From positions 1 to 31,525 of IMG/VR virus record IMGVR_UViG_3300009706_000036: 31,525 bases of DNA. The stretch is one strand, 5' to 3'. This stretch comes from a virus. This document shows positions 21,638 to 29,605 of the stretch, piece by piece. The stretch's first letter is position 1. Each line of letters starts with the position of its first letter. Made by a program: the position numbers and the translations under genes. The notes under the pieces were generated by a model. That model was not told the DNA's origin. It ran no database searches and saw only the letters and a list, made by a program, of their open reading frames with translations.

Positions 21638-23974
21638 TTAAGATGATGCCGGCGAGGCGGCGCTCTTCGGTTGATTAGCCTTGGCTTGCTGCTCGCGAGC
21701 CTTCTGTTGCACATCCCGAAGTTTTGCCGCCATCATTGTGTTCGCTTGACGGGTCTTGAGAGCGATCAATTCTTGCTGTTGCGTCGTTCGCAATTTCTCC
21801 GTTTCGGTTGGAGGTTTTATTACAGCCGGTGGGGTAGCAGCTTCCTTTACCCACTGATCGTCCTTTTCCACCATCACATACTTGCGAGGTGCTTTGATAA
21901 TACGATCACCCCACTTGGAACCCGGCTCCGGCCCTAGATTCACATAGATCCAATTACCATCGATGCGTTCCACTGTCCCGTCAAATCCCGCGCCTCCGCG
22001 AACGCGAAGGCCGGCGCGAACCTTATCACCAACCTTGACGTGCTGGTCAGGGTTGGCGGCGAAGCCCGACCGGGCCGGTGCTTCGTTTATACCGTAACCT
22101 TTAGGAGTTACGTCTTTCACATTAAACTTGGCTTTACCCTTCGCAACTCTATCCGCGGCATCCTTTGTCAAGTTGCCGTCTCGATCAAAGAGTTTTGCAA
22201 GATGTGGCGGGAGTTTAATTTTAGATGCTTCGTCCATTTTCATGGCTTTGCGGGTTGTCGGTTTCAGTAACTTCTGATCCCATTTGATGCCTAGCTCAGT
22301 AGCTCTGTTCAGCATCTGGCCAGCGAGGTTCCATGCTTCAACGGAATGACTATTATTCAAGAATATTTTTATCGCAGCATTAACGCTAGCCGCGGGCGTT
22401 GTTTTCTTCAAAGGATTCTGACCTCGACCCAGCGAATTGCTGATAATCCTTGCGGCGCGCCTCTGATCTGCGGAGCTTGCGGGTCGGCCGCCGAGGCGGT
22501 TGGAAGAAGGAAGAGTCGCCTCGTCCATTTGTTCCCCGGCTTCCTCTATCTGCTCGACATCTTCTTTCACCACGTTGTGTGCCGGAATTTTCTCCGACTC
22601 ATACTTACCAACGTCGATGACGTAAAACGGACTGCCGTGACGGTCGCCTTTATCGTAACGAACAACTTTCCCCCGACTTGAGCGGCTCGGCGAATCGCTA
22701 ATCTTTACCCATGTACCGGGATCGAGGACGAGACCGCGGTTCGGATTGACGCGTAACGTGCCATGTTTAGCTATGATTTTCTCAATCGCCTTGTTATATG
22801 CACGTTGGGACGCGGCCGAAACGCGCTTGCCTTCTTTCACGTAGGACTCCCCAGCAACAATCACTTTGTCTGCGCTAACTTTATCTTTACCGGCCGCACC
22901 AAAATCCACGATGTAATATGCGTCTCCAGCATACGGACCTGAGGAAGCTGCTGGGCGATTCGGTCGAGGCGCTAGGCCGCGCGCAGGGTGGTAACTAACA
23001 ACTCTCCCTTTCGCGAGATCGCCTCCGGTCGCGCCGCGGGCCCGCGCCCGGTCGAATCCACTGATCTTTACGCGTGTACCGGGCTTCAGATTCCGTAGCG
23101 ACCAACCGAACTTTTTAGTCGAAGTTGACAACTCAGCCAATCCTTCTTTATACTGCTGACCTGGTTTGATAACACTCACCACGCGACCACGAGCATTCTC
23201 AATAGAAAGAGTGGCCTTTGGGTGGTCGCGTTGGAAGTTTTGGACCCCATAGGGGAGTTCCTTCTTGCTGACATCCCACTGTTGATCCACCACCTTATTA
23301 TTGACAATGGCTACAATAGTAAATGTCTGTGGAGCCTCAAGCAACCCGATATTAAATTGTCCTTCGCTGAGATTAAACATTTCGCGTAGCCCCATATGTC
23401 GTCGTACTTGGTTAAACAAGTCTTTTGCTACCTTCTGTGGCACATGTGACGGAATCCCCGCCCCAAATGCCTTAAAGTCGTTCGCTTTCGCGAGTGCCCG
23501 CATCTTAGATGCCGACATCCCCGACACATCGTCTGCGTCGGGATCGCGATTACCAGGCACCGCAATAACCTGAAAGTGGTCAATGTCAATATGCTTGGCT
23601 GCATTATATTTAGGAGATTTGCGAGGGACAAGATATTGTGCGAACTTTTGGAAGTCACGCACACGGTCACTACCGACGATCATCAGAATTCGACGATAGC
23701 CGAGAGAGGACACCTCCGCAAACGCATCAACTGGCGTTCGTACTGACACATTGCTACTAACGAACAGTTTTGGAAAGAATTTCCGCAGAAACGCGACCTT
23801 GTTTCTGAACGGCAGTGGGTTCTTTCGCGAATCTTGAGTCTGCGAGGGGTACACACGCACATCAGCACTATTGCGCTGGGCAATCTGATTGACGAAGTTA
23901 ACGAGTGCGCCGTGCCCAGTGGTCGGTGGATTGAAACGACCGAAAACGAGAACGACGGTGCGAGATGATGGCAT
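21638..23974 (-). CDS. NMN-adenylyltransferase-like protein fused to SH3/KOW-like domains
   Basis: A 778-residue multidomain protein. Residues 1-200 are a nucleotidyltransferase of the NMNAT/cytidylyltransferase type: GRFNPPTTGH (12-21) is the (H/T)xGH motif and SASKMRA (154-160) is the SxxxxR-like C-terminal motif. Three SH3/KOW-like beta units follow near 298-372, 418-470 and 646-703, then a coiled-coil/Ala-Gln-Lys tail to the end. Prohead-protease-like sites (L/I-x-E before A/G) lie at 202-205, 211-214, 476-479 and 629-632, all in linkers; M-D-E-A also occurs at 483 and 580. A CTAAATA late promoter lies 17 nt upstream. Known T4-like phages carry the nucleotidyltransferase domain, as I recall. 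Substrate (NMN or other) is not proved. Confidence 0.8.
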   Translation of the reverse strand: MPSSRTVVLVFGRFNPPTTGHGALVNFVNQIAQRNSADVRVYPSQTQDSRKNPLPFRNKVAFLRKFFPKLFVSSNVSVRTPVDAFAEVSSLGYRRILMIVGSDRVRDFQKFAQYLVPRKSPKYNAAKHIDIDHFQVIAVPGNRDPDADDVSGMSASKMRALAKANDFKAFGAGIPSHVPQKVAKDLFNQVRRHMGLREMFNLSEGQFNIGLLEAPQTFTIVAIVNNKVVDQQWDVSKKELPYGVQNFQRDHPKATLSIENARGRVVSVIKPGQQYKEGLAELSTSTKKFGWSLRNLKPGTRVKISGFDRARARGATGGDLAKGRVVSYHPARGLAPRPNRPAASSGPYAGDAYYIVDFGAAGKDKVSADKVIVAGESYVKEGKRVSAASQRAYNKAIEKIIAKHGTLRVNPNRGLVLDPGTWVKISDSPSRSSRGKVVRYDKGDRHGSPFYVIDVGKYESEKIPAHNVVKEDVEQIEEAGEQMDEATLPSSNRLGGRPASSADQRRAARIISNSLGRGQNPLKKTTPAASVNAAIKIFLNNSHSVEAWNLAGQMLNRATELGIKWDQKLLKPTTRKAMKMDEASKIKLPPHLAKLFDRDGNLTKDAADRVAKGKAKFNVKDVTPKGYGINEAPARSGFAANPDQHVKVGDKVRAGLRVRGGAGFDGTVERIDGNWIYVNLGPEPGSKWGDRIIKAPRKYVMVEKDDQWVKEAATPPAVIKPPTETEKLRTTQQQELIALKTRQANTMMAAKLRDVQQKAREQQAKANQPKSAASPASS

Positions 23975-23990
23975 AGTTTTCCCTATAGAC

Positions 23991-23997
23991 TATTTAG
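23991..23997 (-). promoter_or_regulatory. T4-late-type promoter CTAAATA
   Basis: CTAAATA on the minus strand in the short gap after the ligase-like gene. Predicted initiation near 23985 gives an 11-nt leader to the NMNAT-like gene that includes AGGGA as a ribosome site. Confidence 0.6.
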
Positions 23998-24013
23998 AGA
24001 AAATGTGTTCCCA

Positions 24014-25243
24014 CTATTGCCAATCTTTTGGTGCGAGGAAGTTCAATCGGGAGAACTCCAGACGGTCTACGAGCTTTATCGTCTTCCCCCCGTGGGAGGT
24101 TGCCACAAAGCCCTCAGGGCCTGTAACTCGAAACCCACTCGCTGTTGGCACGAACGTGCTGATACGGGAAACTTGCGCCAACTTTCGCACGATGATCGTT
24201 TTAGCGTTCATGACGGCTTGATGAAGCTGAAACCAATTCAGGTACCCGCGAGCGTTGCCACGAATCTGTTTCATGACCGCGTTGAACTTCGCTTCCTGAT
24301 CCGTTTTGCCCCTCTCGGAGCCTCGCTTCCCGGCTTCCTTGTCTCGACGTGCAGCTATAAACTCCATCAGTTCGGTGACGGTCGACGCAGACACCCTGTT
24401 GCTACGCACACGCTGGTTGATAAACATCTGTACCAGCATATGCAGGGGTTCGTGTGTCATGACTTCGTACACAGATGACGCAACCTGACTCTGTAACGCA
24501 GTGACGTGCGACAGAGCAAGCGTAAAGTCGCTTTGTTCCGCGTTAGTGAAGGTGACGGTACCGGACAGATCGTCAAACGAAGCATCCAGCACAACCGCGC
24601 GGCCGGACTTGCCTAAGGACGCAAAGGCGCCAGGGGTAATGGGTGAAGCGGTGTAACTGTCAATTGTTGAACCGCGGCCGCTATACATGGTATGTACGAC
24701 AATGCCCAGATGAGCGCGACTGATCTGTTGCCCGAGGTTACTGTTTGCTTCGACCGCATAGAGAATAGTGTTAGGACGGAAGGTTACGTAGGACTTCTCG
24801 TCTATGGTCTGTGACTTGATATCGTCAGTAAAGAGCAAGTCACCCTGAAGAATCTGCTTTGAGTGAAGCGGTTGTAGTTCCTTAAGGCACGCCTGGAGTT
24901 TCGCACCAAGTCCACTACTGCCATAGGTCGCGTTAATCTGTGCCTTCGACTTCATGAGCTTCGGGTTCTTGGCGAACGCGGACTTCGTTGCGACAAAGAA
25001 TTTGTGATCGGCGGGATCAGGACCAAACACCACCGATGGCGCACCATCCCATTTCGTTGTGACGTTCATCGAGCGAGACACACCACCGTGTTCCAGCATG
25101 TGCCCGAAGTTCTTGAGGACATCCAGTGCAAACGTCGCACCTGAGGCACCGTCATCCAACATCAAATCTTCAAGATGTTGAAGATGCGTCAGTTTACCGG
25201 CCTTAGATTCTTGTAGATGTCGTGCAAATGAAATTAGCGGCAT
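24014..25243 (-). CDS. Ligase-like nucleotidyltransferase (DUF6267-like)
   Basis: A 409-residue protein from ATG 25243 (GGAGATACG before it; a 54-residue in-frame extension upstream lacks support). TKWDGAPS (63-70) fits the K-x-D-G nucleotidyl-transfer motif I of ATP-dependent DNA/RNA ligases and capping enzymes, with K64 as the nucleotide acceptor. FFVATKSAF (82-90) fits motif III, and ILQGDLLF (131-138) fits motif IV, with D where many ligases have E. FRPNTILYAVE (155-165) follows as a beta strand. The family was annotated DUF6267 in phages as I recall. The N-terminus MPLISFARHLQES ends in L-x-E-S, like a capsid-targeting sequence. It probably makes a covalent nucleotide adduct, but substrate is unknown. 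Confidence 0.7.
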   Translation of the reverse strand: MPLISFARHLQESKAGKLTHLQHLEDLMLDDGASGATFALDVLKNFGHMLEHGGVSRSMNVTTKWDGAPSVVFGPDPADHKFFVATKSAFAKNPKLMKSKAQINATYGSSGLGAKLQACLKELQPLHSKQILQGDLLFTDDIKSQTIDEKSYVTFRPNTILYAVEANSNLGQQISRAHLGIVVHTMYSGRGSTIDSYTASPITPGAFASLGKSGRAVVLDASFDDLSGTVTFTNAEQSDFTLALSHVTALQSQVASSVYEVMTHEPLHMLVQMFINQRVRSNRVSASTVTELMEFIAARRDKEAGKRGSERGKTDQEAKFNAVMKQIRGNARGYLNWFQLHQAVMNAKTIIVRKLAQVSRISTFVPTASGFRVTGPEGFVATSHGGKTIKLVDRLEFSRLNFLAPKDWQ

Positions 25244-26016
25244 CGTATCTCCAAGCGAAGCGATTTGTAAAACTCGGGGTGTGCGACTATCAAATCCCAC
25301 CACATTTTGATCTTCCGATGAAACACTGGCAGCGCAGCGTGTTTCGGTGTCGTCTTGAACGCTCCTGTATATACCGTATACGTGGATTTCGCGATAAACG
25401 GCCACGGAAGAATTTCGGTTTTCATCTGTTTCAACGCATCACGGTAATTAAGATCGCCATATATCGCCCACATCTCTAATGCTACGTCGTGCGAGTACGC
25501 TTCGATTTCGTCATAGTCACCCAGATAAGTTTGTTCCGCCTTCAGATCGATACCATCCGCCTGAGAACGATACACACGGGCATTGGTCTCTTCTCCCTTA
25601 ACACTCCGATACACATCTTGATGTCGATGAACCAATTCGTGTAGCAGGTATGACCAAAAATAGAAACGGCGTATGGCCCACGTTTTGCGCGACCATTGCT
25701 GCCGTCGCCCCCCTTTAGTTACATGCCATTCAAGTCGCACATCAGCCGAAGAATGTTGAAGCGGAAGAAGTTCGTTTGGCAACCATTGTGCCGTGATCAG
25801 GACGGACTTCTTGGGTATACCCTTTTCACCACTGCCGACAACATTTAAGACACCATATTCCTCCGTGACGGCATTAAGACGGTCTAAAAATGACGCCAAA
25901 TTAAACGCACGTCCTCGATAACAGTCCGGCCGTTTCACCGGAAAGACATCTTTCACCGCATCCTGTAATACCACTGCGTCCATTATTACTCGGCGTTGAA
26001 GTGCCTCGACTTGCAT
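25234..26016 (-). CDS. Putative HExxH zinc metallopeptidase
   Basis: A 260-residue protein from ATG 26016, with AGGAGG 4 nt before it. HELVH at 126-130 is a zinc-binding HExxH, preceded by a hydrophobic helix (FYFWSYLL), and a possible third ligand is E170 or E172 in DYDEIEAYSHD (167-177), 40-46 residues on, in line with gluzincin spacing. There is no signal peptide. The gene is behind a divergent late promoter and overlaps the ligase-like gene by 10 nt. A phage or host protein as substrate is possible. The family is not recognised and the assignment rests on the motif. Confidence 0.6.
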   Translation of the reverse strand: MQVEALQRRVIMDAVVLQDAVKDVFPVKRPDCYRGRAFNLASFLDRLNAVTEEYGVLNVVGSGEKGIPKKSVLITAQWLPNELLPLQHSSADVRLEWHVTKGGRRQQWSRKTWAIRRFYFWSYLLHELVHRHQDVYRSVKGEETNARVYRSQADGIDLKAEQTYLGDYDEIEAYSHDVALEMWAIYGDLNYRDALKQMKTEILPWPFIAKSTYTVYTGAFKTTPKHAALPVFHRKIKMWWDLIVAHPEFYKSLRLEIRCR

Positions 26017-26030
26017 TGTGCCTCCTATTT

Positions 26031-26037
26031 TATTTAG
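26031..26037 (-). promoter_or_regulatory. T4-late-type promoter, left-reading
   Basis: CTAAATA on the minus strand. Predicted initiation near 26025 gives a 9-nt leader to the metallopeptidase ATG with AGGAGG in it. This is half of the inverted repeat. Confidence 0.7.
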
Positions 26038-26054
26038 GGGGAACAAAGGCACCC

Positions 26055-26061
26055 CTAAATA
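26055..26061 (+). promoter_or_regulatory. T4-late-type promoter, right-reading
   Basis: CTAAATA on the plus strand followed by GGACT and then the ATG at 26067. By T4 late-promoter geometry, transcription would begin about 6 nt past the element, which is the A of the start codon. The transcript may therefore be leaderless or have a very short leader. Confidence 0.65.
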
Positions 26062-26066
26062 GGACT

Positions 26067-26756
26067 ATGCAATCCTTTCGCGAACATTGCCGGGATATCA
26101 CAGAAGCTCTCGACAAACCCTACCCGTACCGCGTTGTCAACAGCCGGGGCACGGGAAGCGGCGATGGCCCCGGTGTTTTTGAGGCCGAGTTTACCGTGGC
26201 CACTTCCGGCTTGAAGTATAATGTTCACTTTGCGAAACGCGTAGAGCAAAATATTCCTCGCACCAACGGCCGCGGTCAAGTGATCGAGCCACGGTGGGAG
26301 AGTGTAGAAAAGCCGTGGGAGTTTACGTTCGCGCTTAAGCGCACACACGGAAGCGGCGCCCCCGGTGATCCGAAAACCGATACGGAGACGTATGGCGTCT
26401 CGCGCACCGGACATGCGTTTAGTGTCTTTGCGACCGTGATTGCTGTGATGAAAGAGTTCATTACCAAGTATCATCCCGCCCTCATCTACTTTAGTGCCAC
26501 GGAAAGTTCTCGCGCAAAACTCTACGACCGTTTCATGAAGCTCGTACCCCGTTCCGTGTCGGGTTATGCGGGACACAAGTTGACTGGACAATCACGACGT
26601 AGCGCGTCCGCACTCGGTGATTGCCACCGAGGTTCCGGTTTTCTGCGCGATCCCGAACAGAAGTGTCACGCCGATTGGATTGGCCCGGGTAACTTTGTAG
26701 TCGCAAGACGCGACGTACCCCTCACGGCCATTCTCGCCGTGACTCAGGCCCATTAG
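26067..26756 (+). CDS. Conserved phage protein with capsid-targeting-like N-terminus
   Basis: A 229-residue protein and the only convincing plus-strand gene here. The N-terminus MQSFREHCRDITEA fits the T4 internal-protein pattern (MKTYQEFIAEA) and ends in I-x-E-A, the prohead-protease consensus. The segment FSATESSRAKLYDRFMKLVP (about 151-170) then a SGYAG-type turn matches a conserved phage family I recall from marine T4-like phages. The residues between are beta-rich and end in VARRDV. Its activity is unknown. ATG 26067 is preferred to one at 26001 because the promoter sits between them. It ends in a stop overlapping the stop of the convergent helicase gene. Confidence 0.7.
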   Translation: MQSFREHCRDITEALDKPYPYRVVNSRGTGSGDGPGVFEAEFTVATSGLKYNVHFAKRVEQNIPRTNGRGQVIEPRWESVEKPWEFTFALKRTHGSGAPGDPKTDTETYGVSRTGHAFSVFATVIAVMKEFITKYHPALIYFSATESSRAKLYDRFMKLVPRSVSGYAGHKLTGQSRRSASALGDCHRGSGFLRDPEQKCHADWIGPGNFVVARRDVPLTAILAVTQAH

Positions 26757-28147
26757 TCATCAGTTTTCAAGTGTGCAAGTGGTCGCCGAGCGGTGCGATC
26801 ACGAAATGGCTTGGTAAGATTGGTTGCGACAAATTGGTCTGGTGTCGGTGCAGTCTGTATCTGCTTCGGATCATACAGCTTCATACGAGAAGTATCAATA
26901 CCCAGAATGAACTTCTGAAAACTCTGTCGTTTGGCATATCGATTCTTTAATACATATGCCTGTATCTGATTATTCTTATCCAAGTCATCGCTTGTGGTCA
27001 AGGCAAAGATGAAGTCCGCCGTCTGTGCGATGGCAAATGACTCACTAATCTTTTCTAACCCCGGCGCTGTCGAGGACGCCCCATCACGATTGAACTGCGC
27101 GGCCGTAAAGACGGGAATGTTCATTTCCACCGCCAACCCACGCAACTCTTCCGCAATAGATTTGTTATAAGTGTAGCTGTTGACGGCATTGCCCATCTTT
27201 ATGCGCGAGGACGCACAGATCGACAGGTAATCCACGAACAGAATGTCCGGCGTGAAGTCCTGCTTGAGCTTCAATTCGTGGAGCAACGCACGGAAGTGCC
27301 CTGTGTGTGCAGCCGCTGTCGGATACTCCTTAATGATCATTCGCCCGGTGCTGGTTTGCTGAAGTGTTTTCAGTTTCTTGAGATATCGATCCCGCGACAA
27401 CGCGATCACATCATCAATCGGAATGTCCATGAGGTTTGCATCGACACGTTCAGCAATGCGTTCTTCCGCCATCTCCAATGTGATGTACAACACCTTCTTA
27501 CTCATACGGGCACACGCAGCCGCCATATGCACAAGAAACAAACTCTTTCCGACATTCGTACCTGCCAGCACCACATTCAATGTCTTTCTAGGAATGCCAT
27601 TCTTGGTCATGGTGTTGAACACGTCGAGATCAAACGGAATCCGCGCTTCCGCACGATGATAGAAGTCGTACCGTTCTTCCGCGTCACCGAAGAAATCGTG
27701 GCCGACGTGTGTATCGAATGAAACGGCCAACGCTTCTTTGAGAATGTCGGGAATTGCGTGAGGGTTCTCTTTCGGGTTGTCAAGCATTCCGACACTATGA
27801 CGTAGAGCGATATACAACGCTCGTTCTTGACAGAACTTCTCCGTCTCTGCGATGAGAAATTCGTGCTGTGATGAATCTTGTGGTTCGGTCTGTTCAAGCT
27901 CGTCGATGACCGTGTTCGCCTGTTTCGCTTCCGCCTCACTTAGATTCGGGACATCATCCAGCATTAACCGTAGAACCGACACCGAAGGAAGTTGGTGGTA
28001 TTCATCGAAGAACTTTTGATACACACCAAAGACGGTCGCACATTCTCCAGTCGGAAAATATTCACCCTTGAGATACGGCGCCGCCCGCTCGGCATAGCTT
28101 TGTGATGCGTACAATTGTCGAAGCACTGTTCGCTCAAACAAGAGCAT
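26753..28147 (-). CDS. 41: Replicative DNA helicase, T4 gp41-like (DnaB family)
   Basis: A 464-residue DnaB-family hexameric helicase. The Walker A motif is GTNVGKS (196-202). Walker B is in DILFVDYLS with D306. YITLEMAEER (221-230) is the H1a-type motif with E225. The N-terminal 150 residues are helical as in gp41. It unwinds DNA 5'-3' at the fork with the primase encoded at 14282-15292. The start ATG overlaps the upstream stop (TGATG). The stop codon overlaps that of the plus-strand gene, with no room for a terminator. GTP or ATP as fuel cannot be told. Confidence 0.9.
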   Translation of the reverse strand: MLLFERTVLRQLYASQSYAERAAPYLKGEYFPTGECATVFGVYQKFFDEYHQLPSVSVLRLMLDDVPNLSEAEAKQANTVIDELEQTEPQDSSQHEFLIAETEKFCQERALYIALRHSVGMLDNPKENPHAIPDILKEALAVSFDTHVGHDFFGDAEERYDFYHRAEARIPFDLDVFNTMTKNGIPRKTLNVVLAGTNVGKSLFLVHMAAACARMSKKVLYITLEMAEERIAERVDANLMDIPIDDVIALSRDRYLKKLKTLQQTSTGRMIIKEYPTAAAHTGHFRALLHELKLKQDFTPDILFVDYLSICASSRIKMGNAVNSYTYNKSIAEELRGLAVEMNIPVFTAAQFNRDGASSTAPGLEKISESFAIAQTADFIFALTTSDDLDKNNQIQAYVLKNRYAKRQSFQKFILGIDTSRMKLYDPKQIQTAPTPDQFVATNLTKPFRDRTARRPLAHLKTDD

Positions 28148-28479
28148 CAGTGAACGCCTTTCGTCTCCGAACTGAGAAGCGCATCAAAATTTGATAGCGA
28201 AATATAGCTTAACCACGCCATCAACACCTCACCACAGAAATAATCGAAGTCCTCTGTGACATGAAACCCTTTAGGCGACTCATATACTTCCGTCTCAAAC
28301 TTTGTCGGTACCATACCGTCCGGGCCAACTTTCTTCGAAACACGAAACGTTTTGAAGGAAAATACGACACCACGATACGGACCGGCTATGATTTCTAGAC
28401 CTAAAATAGCTTCGCCCTTCTTCTGTGGAATCAATCGGGGCATGATCATTTCGAGAATGTTTGATTCTGATTCACTCAT
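28147..28479 (-). CDS. Conserved small protein between uvsX and helicase
   Basis: A 110-residue protein. Its pattern (PRLIPQKKG, GLEIIAGPYRGVVFSFKTF, KFETEVYESPKGF and EVLMAWLSYI) matches a family conserved at this exact place between uvsX and 41 in T4-like cyanophages, as I recall. The function is unknown to me; a role in recombination or helicase loading is suggested only by position. It overlaps uvsX by 8 nt and the helicase start by one. Confidence 0.75.
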   Translation of the reverse strand: MSESESNILEMIMPRLIPQKKGEAILGLEIIAGPYRGVVFSFKTFRVSKKVGPDGMVPTKFETEVYESPKGFHVTEDFDYFCGEVLMAWLSYISLSNFDALLSSETKGVH

Positions 28480-29539
28480 CGGCCGTCACCTCATCTGTAA
28501 TATTCACAACCGGTTCGCCTGTATAAAGGAACGTCGCCTTCATGTGCGGGGCCAAGTCCTGTAGGAGGCTGTCCGTAAAATATTTAGTAGGCTTAGCGTA
28601 AACCTGTGATTCGAACGCCTTCATGTCGCCAGGGAACACATACTTGTTTCCGACCTTCGTCACCAGCCCCGAGTTCACCGCGTGCGGCAGCAACCCATAA
28701 TACCGATCCAGTCCCCCGTCAAACAGGATGCGCGTCTCCACCACTGACTCTTCTTTCGTCATACGGGATTTGACCATTTTCGCCTTGACAATGTTTCCAA
28801 TGATTGTCTTGTCGCTATCCCGCTCTTTCTTCTTGCTGAGAAACACGATGGTGTCTGCGGCATACTTCGCACCTGAACCGCCCGCCATTTCCTTGGTTGG
28901 GAAATACGCGCCGATCACAGCATAGGTGTGGGTCGTAACGATCATCGGTACTTGCACCTTCGCCATTTTCAGACGCAACACACGAAACGCACCCTTGATC
29001 AACTGACTCTTCGTCATGTCACGGGTGTCTTTGCCCTCTGTCATGTCACCGATTTCCTTGCCACTCGGTAGCGCAGACAGAGAATCGAGAATGATCAGAA
29101 ACGGAAACCGATCTTCTTCTGGGATGTTCGCATAGGTATCCAACATCTTCAATGCAACGGTGCGGAACCGTTCAATGGATTCCGGCTCGGACTTCATGAC
29201 ACGTTCAGGATCAATACCCCGTGAAGAAAACATGGCATTCGTAACCGCTGATTCTGTATCGAAGTATGCGACCCGTGCTTTATCATTGGCTGCCAAGTAT
29301 TGCGACATAATAGAAAGCGCAAAAAAAGACTTCCCTACTGCCGGGTCACCCGCGAGGACTAACGCTTTATTATTGGGGAGACCACCAAACATATCTCCCG
29401 ATAACGCGGCGTTCAATATGTAACTGCCGCTGTCGATGAACCCCGTAAATTCAGCCGCACTCTTGCCGTCTGATGCCAATGCAGTATCGGGATCGCCGAT
29501 GTCCACAACGAACTGCCTAAAAAGGTCTACTTTGGCCAT
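28472..29539 (-). CDS. uvsX: UvsX RecA-like recombinase
   Basis: A 355-residue RecA/UvsX-family protein. Walker A is GDPAVGKS (64-71), the catalytic Glu is E96 in FDTESA, and Walker B is LIILDSL with D152. It forms filaments on single-stranded DNA and starts strand exchange in recombination-dependent replication. Length is close to T4 UvsX (391 residues), somewhat shorter at the C-terminus. A sigma70-like promoter lies upstream, with the ribosome site AGGAG about 12 nt before the ATG. It begins the uvsX-helicase unit. Confidence 0.93.
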   Translation of the reverse strand: MAKVDLFRQFVVDIGDPDTALASDGKSAAEFTGFIDSGSYILNAALSGDMFGGLPNNKALVLAGDPAVGKSFFALSIMSQYLAANDKARVAYFDTESAVTNAMFSSRGIDPERVMKSEPESIERFRTVALKMLDTYANIPEEDRFPFLIILDSLSALPSGKEIGDMTEGKDTRDMTKSQLIKGAFRVLRLKMAKVQVPMIVTTHTYAVIGAYFPTKEMAGGSGAKYAADTIVFLSKKKERDSDKTIIGNIVKAKMVKSRMTKEESVVETRILFDGGLDRYYGLLPHAVNSGLVTKVGNKYVFPGDMKAFESQVYAKPTKYFTDSLLQDLAPHMKATFLYTGEPVVNITDEVTADE

Positions 29540-29575
29540 GATAATTTCAAGCTCCTGTCTTTATTCATATTAACT

Positions 29576-29605
29576 ATTTTATCACACTTTCGCGATATTA
29601 TTCAA
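29576..29605 (-). promoter_or_regulatory. Sigma70-like promoter before uvsX
   Basis: TTGAAT (29605-29600), an 18-nt spacer and TGATAAAAT (29584-29576, -10 TAAAAT). It overlaps the end of the membrane protein gene and belongs to the same TGTGWTA family as the other minus-strand sites. Predicted leader about 30 nt. Confidence 0.6.

Larger units (their letters stand above)
26031..26061. repeat. Perfect inverted repeat containing divergent late promoters
   Basis: TATTTAGGGG (26031-26040), an 11-nt spacer, and CCCCTAAATA (26052-26061) form a perfect 10-bp inverted repeat. It carries CTAAATA reading left on the minus strand (26037-26031) and right on the plus strand (26055-26061). It could act as two promoters or, in RNA, as a hairpin. 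Confidence 0.9.

Noticed and set aside
24014-25405. 463-residue form of the ligase-like protein
   Set aside because: The first 54 residues overlap the metallopeptidase gene and look random. GGAGATACG before the internal ATG at 25243 marks the likely start.
28579-28585. CTAAATA on the minus strand inside uvsX
   Set aside because: It encodes part of a Lys-Tyr stretch in the coding sequence and the next gene is far enough downstream and already co-transcribed. Likely chance.
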